A stretch of 64,000 bases of DNA, taken from NCBI RefSeq assembly GCF_007641255.1, contig NZ_CP036259.1, forward strand, positions 1,922,001-1,986,000, written 5' to 3'. The DNA is from Sporomusa termitida (GTDB lineage: Bacteria > Bacillota > Negativicutes > Sporomusales > Sporomusaceae). Every line of letters starts with the position of its first letter. Position 1 is the first letter of the stretch. A program made the translations under genes and the position numbers. The notes under the pieces were generated by a model. That model ran no database searches. It was not told the origin of the DNA and was given only the letters and a program-made list of their open reading frames with translations. This document shows positions 22,252-30,208 of the stretch, piece after piece.

Positions 22252-22806
22252 ATGAATAAAACAATATGGGTCATTATCGTGATCGTTGGCGCATTATTGG
22301 TAAGTGCTGTTTTCAATTATAATACATTGGTTAGTATTAACGAGAATGTTAATGGTAAATGGAGTCAAATTGAAAATCAGCTGCAGCGGCGGGCTGATTT
22401 AATACCGAACTTAGTTACTACAGTAAAGGGCTATGCTGCCCATGAACAGCAGGCAATCCAGGCCGTTGCTGATGCGCGGGCCAAGCTGGCCGGGGCCGAG
22501 GGACCGGCAGGCAAGGCCCAGGCAGACAATGAGTTGAACTCGGCCCTTAGCAGACTGCTGGTGGTGGTGGAAAACTATCCTAATCTTAAGGCCGATCAAA
22601 ATTTCCGGGCGCTTATGGACGAACTTAGCGGCACAGAGAACCGGATTGCCGTAGCCCGTAAAGATTACAATGATGCCGTGCAGGGCTATAATGTTAAAAT
22701 ACGCTCGCTGCCGACCAGTTTGTTTGCCGGCATGATGGGCTTTGGGCCCAAGGAATATTTTCAAGCCGCCGCAGGCGCGGAACAAGTTCCCCAAGTAAAT
22801 TTCTAA
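22252..22806 (+). CDS. lemA: LemA family protein
   Basis: 184 residues. One N-terminal membrane segment (IWVIIVIVGALLVSAVFNY) followed by the family signature NENVNGKWSQIENQLQRRAD and LIPNLVTTVKGYAAHEQQAI, then a long four-helix body ending in the usual PKEYFQAAAGAEQVPQVNF. The bulk of the protein would lie outside the cytoplasmic membrane or cytosolic depending on topology; the role of LemA is not well defined. GGGAGGG precedes the ATG. It is paired with the TPM-domain gene 21 bases downstream, a frequent lemA partner. Confidence 0.95.
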   Translation: MNKTIWVIIVIVGALLVSAVFNYNTLVSINENVNGKWSQIENQLQRRADLIPNLVTTVKGYAAHEQQAIQAVADARAKLAGAEGPAGKAQADNELNSALSRLLVVVENYPNLKADQNFRALMDELSGTENRIAVARKDYNDAVQGYNVKIRSLPTSLFAGMMGFGPKEYFQAAAGAEQVPQVNF

Positions 22807-22827
22807 TGGCCGAACAGGGGGTAATTT

Positions 22828-23583
22828 ATGAATAAAAGGTTGGCCTGGCTTGTTTTAGTAGTATACCTATTACTAATTTCCCTGGCTGCGGCCCAACCCC
22901 TGATCCCGCCGGCGCCGACGCACAGTATTTATGTCCAGGACCATGCCGGCGTATTGAATTCAGATACTAAAAATAAAATTAACACTTTGGGCGGCCAACT
23001 GGCAGATAGAACTAAGGCGCAAATTGTCGTGCTGACAGTTAAAAGCCTGGAGGGAGCAGCAGTAGAGGAATATGCGCTGGAGGTTCTGCGCCGGTGGGGT
23101 ATTGGGGATAAACAATTAAATAACGGGGTACTGGTGCTTGTGGCTGTCGATGACCGGCAAGCGCGAATTGAAGTGGGGTACGGCCTGGAAGGAGTGTTAA
23201 ACGACGCCAAAACCGGGGCGGTGCAGGATGACTATATGCTTCCTTATTTCGCCGCCAATGATTATAATCAGGGGATTTGGAATGGTTATCAGGCCTTGGT
23301 CAGCATCGCAGCCCAAGAGTATCAACTTGATATCAATACTGACGCTGAAGCCGCTAAAGTACGTTCGGCAGCAGCCAATCCGTCCTGGTGGGATACCCTG
23401 CCCTGGTGGGGGCAGCTGGCGGTAGGAGCAGGGGTAATGGCCCTGTTTGTTTTTGACTGGCTGTTTCTCGGCGGCAGTATTACTTACCTCATTCTTTCAC
23501 TGTTAAGGTTCCGCGGCGGTGGCGGCGGTGGCGGCTACGGCGGCGGCTCGGGCGGCGGCGGCGGTTCCAGCCGTAAATGGTAA
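22828..23583 (+). CDS. TPM-domain (YgcG-type) membrane protein
   Basis: 251 residues. A signal peptide (LAWLVLVVYLLLISLAAAQP) precedes a TPM phosphatase-like domain: IYVQDHAGVLNSDTKNKINT, QIVVLTVKSLEGAAVEEYAL, NNGVLVLVAVDDRQARIEVG, GYGLEGVLNDAKTGAV. A membrane segment follows (about 200-235) and the protein ends in a glycine-rich tail with a final GSSRKW. Such proteins are thought to work with LemA, possibly in membrane-protein quality control; this is family-level knowledge. Forms an operon with lemA. Confidence 0.93.
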   Translation: MNKRLAWLVLVVYLLLISLAAAQPLIPPAPTHSIYVQDHAGVLNSDTKNKINTLGGQLADRTKAQIVVLTVKSLEGAAVEEYALEVLRRWGIGDKQLNNGVLVLVAVDDRQARIEVGYGLEGVLNDAKTGAVQDDYMLPYFAANDYNQGIWNGYQALVSIAAQEYQLDINTDAEAAKVRSAAANPSWWDTLPWWGQLAVGAGVMALFVFDWLFLGGSITYLILSLLRFRGGGGGGGYGGGSGGGGGSSRKW

Positions 23584-23620
23584 GGGTAAGGCAATTGCGG
23601 GCGTAAAGGAAGGGATTTAG

Positions 23621-24472
23621 ATGGCAGAGGTTTCCCTATTGAACTGTTTTACGATGGTTGCAAAGTATATTCCCCAGTTAGTTAACGGCAAAGTTGGCAT
23701 GGTGGTGAGTGACCGGGAAAAATGGTTGGTATCTTACTCGATTCCTGAACTCGAAGGCCAGGTGGTTGTTGGCGAAGCACTCAAACCGGGCTCGGCTGCC
23801 TACCAGGCAATGCAGCAGCGGCAACGGGTAGTTGTGGCCGTGAGCAGTGAGGTTTACGGTATTCCTTATATTGCCGTCAGCCTGCCGGTAATTAACGAGC
23901 AAGGGGAAGTCATTGGCGCTGTTGCTGTTCACGAATCAATGGAACGTCAAGACCTGCTGGCAACGGCGGCCAGGCAGTTGTCCAGTTCAGCTACCCAGAT
24001 GGCCTCTTCCATCCAGTCTATCCTGGCGCAGGCTGAAGAACTGGCAGCCAGCGGTCGCATTCTTAAAGATATGTCAGTGGCTGCCAATAAAGAGGTGGCC
24101 GCTACGGATTCTGTTGTGGGTTTTATTAAAAATGTTGCCAGCCAAACTAATCTTTTAGGCCTGAATGCTGCCATTGAGGCCGCCAGGGTGGGGGAAATGG
24201 GCCGGGGGTTTGGCGTCGTAGCGGAAGAAGTCCGTAAGCTGGCCACCAATAGTGCCGGTTCGGCAACCCAGATTACCACAATCCTGAATAATATTAAAAA
24301 CTCAATTGCGAAAATTGGCATTGAAATAAATCAGATTGATGCAGTTACCGAGCATCAGGCCAATACTATTCAAGACCTTACGGCTCACAGCCAGACGCTT
24401 ATGGCCATGTCGGAGCAGCTGGCCAGTCTGGCCGCCAACATAAATAATGAACAAAAAGGGGCGTCGCGCTAA
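23621..24472 (+). CDS. Soluble methyl-accepting chemotaxis-like protein
   Basis: 283 residues without membrane segments. Residues 1-110 form a small sensor-like domain ([40 protein letters not shown]). The rest is an MCP signalling hairpin whose tip is [20 protein letters not shown] followed by [14 protein letters not shown], the CheA/CheW contact region. The methylation helices are short, as in the compact cytoplasmic receptors abundant in Negativicutes. It may feed the CheA/CheB/CheY system encoded at the window end; its stimulus is unknown. Begins 38 bases after the TPM gene; GAAGGGATTTAG is the ribosome site. Confidence 0.9.
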   Translation: MAEVSLLNCFTMVAKYIPQLVNGKVGMVVSDREKWLVSYSIPELEGQVVVGEALKPGSAAYQAMQQRQRVVVAVSSEVYGIPYIAVSLPVINEQGEVIGAVAVHESMERQDLLATAARQLSSSATQMASSIQSILAQAEELAASGRILKDMSVAANKEVAATDSVVGFIKNVASQTNLLGLNAAIEAARVGEMGRGFGVVAEEVRKLATNSAGSATQITTILNNIKNSIAKIGIEINQIDAVTEHQANTIQDLTAHSQTLMAMSEQLASLAANINNEQKGASR

Positions 24473-24491
24473 GCGGGCCCCAAAGAAACCA

Positions 24492-24514
24492 GGCGACGGC
24501 CGCCGGCCGTCGCC
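24492..24514. terminator. Hairpin between convergent genes
   Basis: Perfect 9-bp stem GGCGACGGC/GCCGTCGCC with a 5-nt loop, between the MCP-like gene (plus) and the 105-aa gene (minus). There is no T-run. Confidence 0.55.
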
Positions 24515-24564
24515 GGGGGCGTCGCTCTGGTAAAAAGCAGGCAATACCTGTCTGCGGGAAACCT

Positions 24565-24882
24565 TCAGCCCTGCTGCTGCAGGCAGGCAATAAACTGCCG
24601 GCGGATATGGCGGCTGTCCCGCAACCCCTGTTTATAGGCAATTTCCGCCGCCTGTCCGGACTCCAGCGCCGTGAGCGCCTCGAAATCCATGACCAAACCG
24701 GTCATCGCCGGCTGCTCGGCTTTCAGGGCCCGGGCCAGTACCAGCAGCCGGTCCAGGGCGGCGCTGACCTCCGCGGCCGTTTTACTGTAGCCGGCGTCGG
24801 TAGTGCCGGCCAGGTTGAGGATATGGTCCACCCTGGTAAACACGTACTGGTCAAAGGCCTGGGTTAACATCCTGTTCAGCAT
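24565..24882 (-). CDS. Helical hypothetical protein (105 aa)
   Basis: The ATG at 24882 is preferred to one at 25023, because AGGAGG lies 8 bases upstream and the extra N-terminal stretch has an out-of-frame composition. The product (start MLNRMLTQAFDQYVFTRVDH) is all-helical: AAEVSAALDRLLVLARALKA, AMTGLVMDFEALTALESGQA and AAEIAYKQGLRDSRHIRRQF. The middle resembles the small helical DUF6809-type proteins, but I am not certain. It is soluble. Convergent with the MCP-like gene. The 875 bases after it (24883-25757) are GC-rich at first and show no gene I can support. Confidence 0.7.
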   Translation of the reverse strand: MLNRMLTQAFDQYVFTRVDHILNLAGTTDAGYSKTAAEVSAALDRLLVLARALKAEQPAMTGLVMDFEALTALESGQAAEIAYKQGLRDSRHIRRQFIACLQQQG

Positions 24883-25757
24883 AACCCCCGCCTCCTGGCC
24901 GGCCCCGGGCCGGCGTCTGGCGCCTGCGGCCCGGCCGGTCCAGCGGCGGCAGCCGGCAGCGGTGTCACGGCAGTTGGCAATATGGCCTGTTGGCAGGAGC
25001 CGGGTCTCTTTTTTGTCAATCAATTTTATCCCCCCATACTTAGGCCGGGGCAGAGGCTGCAGGCCCTGCCGCCAGCTGTTTGCAGGGGGAAATTAAAAAG
25101 CATGCGCAGGTTGTTACCCTACACATGCGTTGTGCTTCGATGCTTGCTAATCCTCAATCCCAATAAGCCGGACATACCCGGCCTGGACAGCAGGCGGTCA
25201 AACCGGCAAGTCACTGGTTGCCCGGCTGCTGACGATTGGTTAGTTGAGGGAGGCTGAATGGTTTGCTGCGTCCAGTCGCACTCACAGCCCGGCGCCGGCG
25301 GCAACATCCCTTATACCCGCGTTCCCTTTCCCACCGCTTGTCGGCGGCGGAAGCCCGGTGTATAATAGAAATGTCGTCGTGGACAGCTTGCTGTTACGTG
25401 TAGGTGTTCGTGCACCTTGCGCGGGCCTGGAAGTGCTGGTTACACTTTCAGGTCACGGCGACTTTTTAATTCCCACCTATTTCTAATTATAGCTTGTTTC
25501 CGGAGAATTGCAAGTAAAGTTGTGCTTTTCTCCCGGTTCTTTGCGGTAAAAGGCGGGTCGCTGGGTGTGTTTTCAAAAAACGGCATTGGCGCAACCGGAT
25601 TAGGAAAAATCCGGCGCTAAGCGTTGTTTGCTATAAAAGCCGCCCTGGATATTGCCGAGATAAATGCTGAATTTCTAAAATTTGCATAATAATCTTTATT
25701 CTACATAATTTTATGATACAATAAAATTATATTTTGTCGCAATAGGGGAGGGCGCTA

Positions 25758-26960
25758 ATGCAATACAATATGCGGGTAATTGAGATAAAAAATCAAGACC
25801 AGGCGAAGGCCGAGCTGTACAAGATTCAATGTGATCCTGGCGGTGCGGCTATTATGTCTAATAAGGCCGTATATAAGACGATTAAAGTGGAAAAAGTGTT
25901 AAGTAAAGCTGCGCTTATTCTAAAACAGACATTTCTTTCTAAAGGCGGCGAGGCCTCAGTCTCCAGGGGCGCGGCCGATTTTAGCGATCAATACACAGAT
26001 GTACTCTTAAGCGGGAGTTTAAAACACTATAAACAATGTATCCCCCAGCTTAAGGTTCAGCCCTGGGGGCTGAAAAAACTGGCCCAGGAGCTGGAGGCTG
26101 TCATTGCCGCCAGCGAAGCCTTCCCGCGGCGCGACTATCAGCTTGGCCAGCACAGGCTGGCGATTACGCCGGAGAAAACACTGGTTATGGGAATTTTAAA
26201 TTTTACACCAGATTCTTTTTCGGACGGAGGGCAGTTTAATACTATTGATGCCGCCCTGAAGCATGCCGAACAAATGGTTAAAGACGGGGCCGATATTATC
26301 GACATCGGTGCTGAATCTACCAGACCCTACGGATCAGAGAAAATATCGGCGCAGGCAGAGCTGGACCGGTTAATGCCTGTCCTGGAAAAGGTACTGGCTG
26401 TTGCCGGTGTGCCTGTGTCTATTGATACTTATAAAGCCAGTGTGGCCCGGGAGGCCCTTAGAGCCGGCGCCCATATGATCAATGATATCTGGGGTCTGCA
26501 GTCTGACCCCGAAATGGCTAAGGTGATTGCGGCAGCCGGGGTGCCGGTGGTAGTTATGCATAATCAGGAAGGGACAGTGTATCAGCGGGATATTATGGCC
26601 CATATTCTTGAATTTTTGCGGCACAGTGTTGAAATCGGCCAGGCTGCAGGTATCAGCGCTGAACAATTTATTATCGATCCGGGCATTGGGTTTGGCAAAA
26701 CGCCGGCGGCTAATTTAGTGGTAATGGCGCGCCTGGAGGAGCTAAAATCGATGGGATGCCCTATATTGTTAGGCACTTCCCGCAAACGATTCATTGGCGA
26801 TATTTTAAAGGCGCTGCCTGATGACCGGGTAGAAGGAACAGGCGCTACTGTCGCTTGGGGAATTACCAAAGGGGCCAATATTGTCCGGGTACATGATGTA
26901 AAGGCGATAGCCCGCATTGCCCGGATGACAGATGTGATAACAAATGCTAAATATCAGTAG
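25758..26960 (+). CDS. folP: Dihydropteroate synthase with N-terminal extension
   Basis: 400 residues. From about residue 140 it is a normal DHPS: VMGILNFTPDSFSDGG, the pterin-binding DIGAESTRPYG, VSIDTYKASVAREAL, FIIDPGIGFGKT and GTSRKRFIG. It joins p-aminobenzoate to hydroxymethyl-dihydropterin pyrophosphate in folate synthesis. The first 130 residues (IEIKNQDQAKAELYKIQCDP, then KVEKVLSKAALILKQTFLSK) are not part of the usual 270-residue enzyme, and their role is unknown. The ATG has GGGGAGGG upstream. It begins the folP-folB-folK cluster. Confidence 0.95.
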   Translation: MQYNMRVIEIKNQDQAKAELYKIQCDPGGAAIMSNKAVYKTIKVEKVLSKAALILKQTFLSKGGEASVSRGAADFSDQYTDVLLSGSLKHYKQCIPQLKVQPWGLKKLAQELEAVIAASEAFPRRDYQLGQHRLAITPEKTLVMGILNFTPDSFSDGGQFNTIDAALKHAEQMVKDGADIIDIGAESTRPYGSEKISAQAELDRLMPVLEKVLAVAGVPVSIDTYKASVAREALRAGAHMINDIWGLQSDPEMAKVIAAAGVPVVVMHNQEGTVYQRDIMAHILEFLRHSVEIGQAAGISAEQFIIDPGIGFGKTPAANLVVMARLEELKSMGCPILLGTSRKRFIGDILKALPDDRVEGTGATVAWGITKGANIVRVHDVKAIARIARMTDVITNAKYQ

Positions 26961-26973
26961 GGGGTAGCTAGCG

Positions 26974-27342
26974 GTGAGCCATAGAGTTACTTTAAAAAAT
27001 ATGGTGTTTTACGGTTTTCACGGGGTGTATGAATTTGAACGGGAATTAGGGCAGCGCTTTTATGTTGATCTGGACATGAAAGCCGATTTAAGCCAGGCCG
27101 GTAAAAGCGACCGGCTGGAAGAGACTGTAGATTATGTTACAATTTATAATCAAACCAGAGAAATCGTAGAGAATCAGAGGTTTCAACTGCTGGAAGCCCT
27201 GTCTTACCGGATTGCCGGGGAGGTTTTACGGCTGCATCCATTAGTAGAGGAAGTAATTGTACGGATTCGCAAACCCTCGGTACCCATTGCTGCCGCCCTG
27301 GAGTATGTTGAAGTTGAAGCTGTGCGGAGACAGGGTGAATGA
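26974..27342 (+). CDS. folB: Dihydroneopterin aldolase
   Basis: 122 residues. It converts dihydroneopterin to hydroxymethyl-dihydropterin in folate synthesis. The family core is clear: NMVFYGFHGVYEFERELGQR, the acidic pair and LEETVDYVTIYNQTREIVEN, then FQLLEALSYRIAGEVL (catalytic-region glutamate) and VEEVIVRIRKPSVPI. The GTG start follows GGGGGTAG 13 bases after the folP stop. Its end overlaps the folK start by 4 nt (ATGA), so the two are translationally coupled. Confidence 0.95.
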   Translation: MSHRVTLKNMVFYGFHGVYEFERELGQRFYVDLDMKADLSQAGKSDRLEETVDYVTIYNQTREIVENQRFQLLEALSYRIAGEVLRLHPLVEEVIVRIRKPSVPIAAALEYVEVEAVRRQGE

Positions 27343-27863
27343 TTATTTTAGGATTGGGCTCTAATATCAGCGTTGGCAATATTACCAGAGAAGAAAACAT
27401 TGCTACTGCCATCAGGCTCCTGCAGGCTCATCCGGGCATTGGGCTTGAACGGGTATCTTCATTGTATGAGACGGAACCGGTCGGGCTTAAGGAGCAGCCC
27501 AATTTTCTCAATGCGGTTATTGCCATTACCACTGATTTGCCGCCGGTGGAACTGCTGGCGGTCTGCCTTGACACTGAACGGCAGATGGGCCGGGTGCGGG
27601 CGGTGCGGTGGGGGCCGCGAAATATTGACATTGATCTTCTGCTGTATCATAATGTAGAAATGGCTACTGACACTCTGGCGTTACCTCATCCCCGGCTGCC
27701 TGACAGGAAATTTGTGTTAATTCCTTTGGCCGAGATTGCCGGGGACTGTGCAGTATATAAAGGAAAAACAGTACAGGCCTTGCTGGCGGCAACCGGCGAT
27801 GACAGCCAGGTTAACCGTTATGGTACAATAAAAACTTCTTGGCAGGCGAATGCGATTGGTTAA
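27339..27863 (+). CDS. folK: 2-amino-4-hydroxy-6-hydroxymethyldihydropteridine pyrophosphokinase
   Basis: 174 residues of HPPK, which pyrophosphorylates hydroxymethyl-dihydropterin to give the FolP substrate. Conserved parts are ILGLGSNISVGNITREENIA, the loop VSSLYETEPVGLKEQPNFLN and the metal/ATP-binding VRWGPRNIDIDLLLY followed by LPHPRLPDRKFVLIPLAEIA. The start overlaps the folB stop by 4 nt and the end overlaps the glycosyltransferase start by 14 nt. The last 20 residues (SQVNRYGTIKTSWQANAIG) are outside the usual core. Confidence 0.95.
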   Translation: MIILGLGSNISVGNITREENIATAIRLLQAHPGIGLERVSSLYETEPVGLKEQPNFLNAVIAITTDLPPVELLAVCLDTERQMGRVRAVRWGPRNIDIDLLLYHNVEMATDTLALPHPRLPDRKFVLIPLAEIAGDCAVYKGKTVQALLAATGDDSQVNRYGTIKTSWQANAIG

Positions 27864-28980
27864 ACCGCGGGTTTTATTTATGAGTGCCCCGATTGGGGCC
27901 GGGCATTTTAAAGCAGCCCAGTCTGTGAGTCAGCTGCTTAGGTTACACCATTCGTGCCATACGGAACTGTGCAGTATATTTGATTTCTGTCATCCGTTTA
28001 TCGGCCGGACAGTACTTAAGGGTTATTTACAAATACTTGCTACTTTTCCTCAAGCCTATGGCGCAATGTATGGCTGGGGCAATCAGAGCCGGCTGGCATT
28101 GCTGGGCCGGGAGCTGGTCAGCCAGCTGTTTGCCCGGCGTATGGTGGCTTATATTAAACAGTTTCAACCCTCAGTCATCGTCTGTACCCATGCCACTCCG
28201 GCCGGCCTTGTCGCCTGGCTCAAAAAGAAAGGCCTGATTACGGTACCGGCGGCGGCAATTATTACTGACTTTGTGGCCCACCGGCTCTGGGTCTATCCGG
28301 AATTTGAGCATTATTTTGTGGCTCACCCGGCTATGGCCGACTATTTAAGTCAGCAGGGAATCCTCCCCCAGTCGATCGTTGTAACAGGCATACCTGTCAG
28401 TGAATGTTTCAGCCAGCCAGGTAACAAAGAGCAAATACTGGCTGAGCTTAAACTTAGTCCGGGCCGCAAAACAATCCTGATTATGGGGGGCGGGGCCGGG
28501 GTGCTGCCAATGGCTGAAATCCTTGCAGTATGCGACCAACTTGACAGGCCTGTGCAGATTATTGCGGTAGCAGGCAAAAATCAGTTGTTATACCGGCGCC
28601 TGGCGCAAATGCAAGCAACGAGCAGGCAGCCGGTCAGGGTCTTCGGCTTTGTGGATAATGTACACGAACTGATGCGTGCCGCCGATGTATTGATCTCTAA
28701 ACCCGGGGGCATGAGTTCGGCCGAGGCTCTTACCATGGGGGTACCCCTTGTTATTTATCGCCCTATACCTGGTCAGGAAGAAGCAAATACCCGGTATTTG
28801 CTTAATCACCGGGCCGCACTCAGGGCCGATTCTTTGACCGCACTGGCAACGATACTGACTAGATTATTTACCACTGACGATGATTTTATCACTTTGCGCC
28901 GGCGGGCAGTTTTACTTGGCCGGCCTTATGCAGCTAAAAATATTGCCGATTTTATTGCCGAATGCCACTTAAAAGGTTAA
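27850..28980 (+). CDS. MGDG-synthase/UgtP-type glycosyltransferase (GT28)
   Basis: 376 residues. The N-terminal MGDG_synth domain starts VLFMSAPIGAGHFKAAQSVS and contains IVCTHATPAGLVAWLKKKG and ITDFVAHRLWVYPEFEHYFV. The C-terminal GT28 domain has IMGGGAGVLPMAEIL, VFGFVDNVHELMRAADVLIS and the sugar-nucleotide box KPGGMSSAEALTMGVPLVIY. Relatives transfer glucose or galactose to diacylglycerol; a few act on other lipids. It is a peripheral membrane enzyme without membrane helices. It overlaps folK by 14 nt although the pathways are unrelated. Confidence 0.9.
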   Translation: MRLVKPRVLFMSAPIGAGHFKAAQSVSQLLRLHHSCHTELCSIFDFCHPFIGRTVLKGYLQILATFPQAYGAMYGWGNQSRLALLGRELVSQLFARRMVAYIKQFQPSVIVCTHATPAGLVAWLKKKGLITVPAAAIITDFVAHRLWVYPEFEHYFVAHPAMADYLSQQGILPQSIVVTGIPVSECFSQPGNKEQILAELKLSPGRKTILIMGGGAGVLPMAEILAVCDQLDRPVQIIAVAGKNQLLYRRLAQMQATSRQPVRVFGFVDNVHELMRAADVLISKPGGMSSAEALTMGVPLVIYRPIPGQEEANTRYLLNHRAALRADSLTALATILTRLFTTDDDFITLRRRAVLLGRPYAAKNIADFIAECHLKG

Positions 28981-29027
28981 AAATATAAAAATATTGTTAA
29001 AAAATGCTTTTATAGGACTCTAGGCTC

Positions 29028-29057
29028 TTGACCTATGGATTTTATCCCAGGTATAAT
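29028..29057 (+). promoter_or_regulatory. Promoter upstream of dprA
   Basis: TTGACC (29028-29033), 18-base spacer, TATAAT (29052-29057), about 65 bases before the chosen dprA start. Confidence 0.75.
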
Positions 29058-29122
29058 TGCTAGTAATTATGATTTACCAAGTACAGGGTCTTTAATAGGA
29101 GCTGAAAGTGGAGGAACTGAAT

Positions 29123-30208
29123 ATGGAGCAGTATTACTTGGCTGCCTTACAGAAGGTTCCGGGTATTGGCAGTTCACGCATTAAGGCCTTGGTTGATTAT
29201 TTTGGTAGCGCCCGGCAGGCTTGGTTGGCTGACCAGGGCGATTTATTTTTATCAAGGTGTGTGGATAACACCGTTTGTAATAATTTACTCGCCCACCGGG
29301 ACAAGCTAGATGTACATAACCTGGCCGAGCTATTATTCAAAAAAAGAATATTCCTCTGCAGCTTAACAAATGACAACTATCCGGTTTTATTGCGTAACAC
29401 CTTTAATCCGCCCTATGTTCTGTATTATCGGGGGATTTTACCTAACCATGATAAGCTTGTGGCTATTGTCGGCGCGCGCAAAGCTTCGCCCTATGGCAGG
29501 AATGCCGCCGGCATGCTGGCGGCGGCGCTGGCAACCGCCCAGGTTGGAATTGTCAGCGGCGCCGCCAGAGGTATTGACACAACTGCTCACCAGGGAGCAC
29601 TGGAGCAAGGGTATACAATTGCCGTGCTTGGCTGTGGGGTGGATATTTCTTATCCACCGGAAAACGCCAGACTGCTGGCACGTATTGCTGAGACCGGTGC
29701 CATAATTTCCGAGTATGCCCCGGGTGTTATGGCCCAGGCCCGGCATTTTCCTGCCCGCAACCGTATTATCAGCGGGTTGTCCCGGGGCGTTATTGTCGTG
29801 GAAGCCGCTGAGAGGAGTGGGGCCCTTATCACCGCTGATTTTGCGTTAGAAGAAGGACGGGATGTATTTGCTGTGCCTGGCAGTATTTTTGCCGGCGGCA
29901 GCAAAGGGACTAACAGACTTATCAAACAGGGAGCCAAGCTGGTAGACGGGGCTGGTGATGTTCTGGAGGAATATGGCTGGGAAGCAGACCCGCTTAAGCC
30001 GGCCGGCGTGATATTAGCCAAGGATGAACAGGCTGTGTATAGTTTACTGAATTATGAGGAGCCTATAGGAATTGAAGAAATTGTTACAAAACTGAATGTA
30101 CTGCCGGCAACGGCTGCATATATATTATTGCAACTCACATTACGGGGTTTGACGGTCGAACATAGCGGTCAATGCTATACTTGTGCCGCCAGGGAGGGAA
30201 ATAAGTGA
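29123..30208 (+). CDS. dprA: DNA-processing protein DprA
   Basis: 361 residues. DprA binds incoming single-stranded DNA and loads RecA during transformation. An N-terminal helix-hairpin segment (LAALQKVPGIGSSRIKALVD) precedes the Rossmann-like core: AIVGARKASPYGRNAAGMLA, GIVSGAARGIDTTAHQGALE, IAVLGCGVDISYPPEN and FPARNRIISGLSRGVIVVEA. The last 65 residues are a winged-helix-like domain. The ATG at 29123 has GGAGG 8 bases upstream and begins at the family's usual place; the GTG at 29108 is an alternative. It overlaps the topA start by 4 nt. Confidence 0.95.
   Translation: MEQYYLAALQKVPGIGSSRIKALVDYFGSARQAWLADQGDLFLSRCVDNTVCNNLLAHRDKLDVHNLAELLFKKRIFLCSLTNDNYPVLLRNTFNPPYVLYYRGILPNHDKLVAIVGARKASPYGRNAAGMLAAALATAQVGIVSGAARGIDTTAHQGALEQGYTIAVLGCGVDISYPPENARLLARIAETGAIISEYAPGVMAQARHFPARNRIISGLSRGVIVVEAAERSGALITADFALEEGRDVFAVPGSIFAGGSKGTNRLIKQGAKLVDGAGDVLEEYGWEADPLKPAGVILAKDEQAVYSLLNYEEPIGIEEIVTKLNVLPATAAYILLQLTLRGLTVEHSGQCYTCAAREGNK

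Noticed and set aside
24607-25620. Several overlapping frames in the GC-rich gap 24883-25757
   Set aside because: High GC lowers stop frequency; none has a convincing ribosome site, domain or codon pattern.
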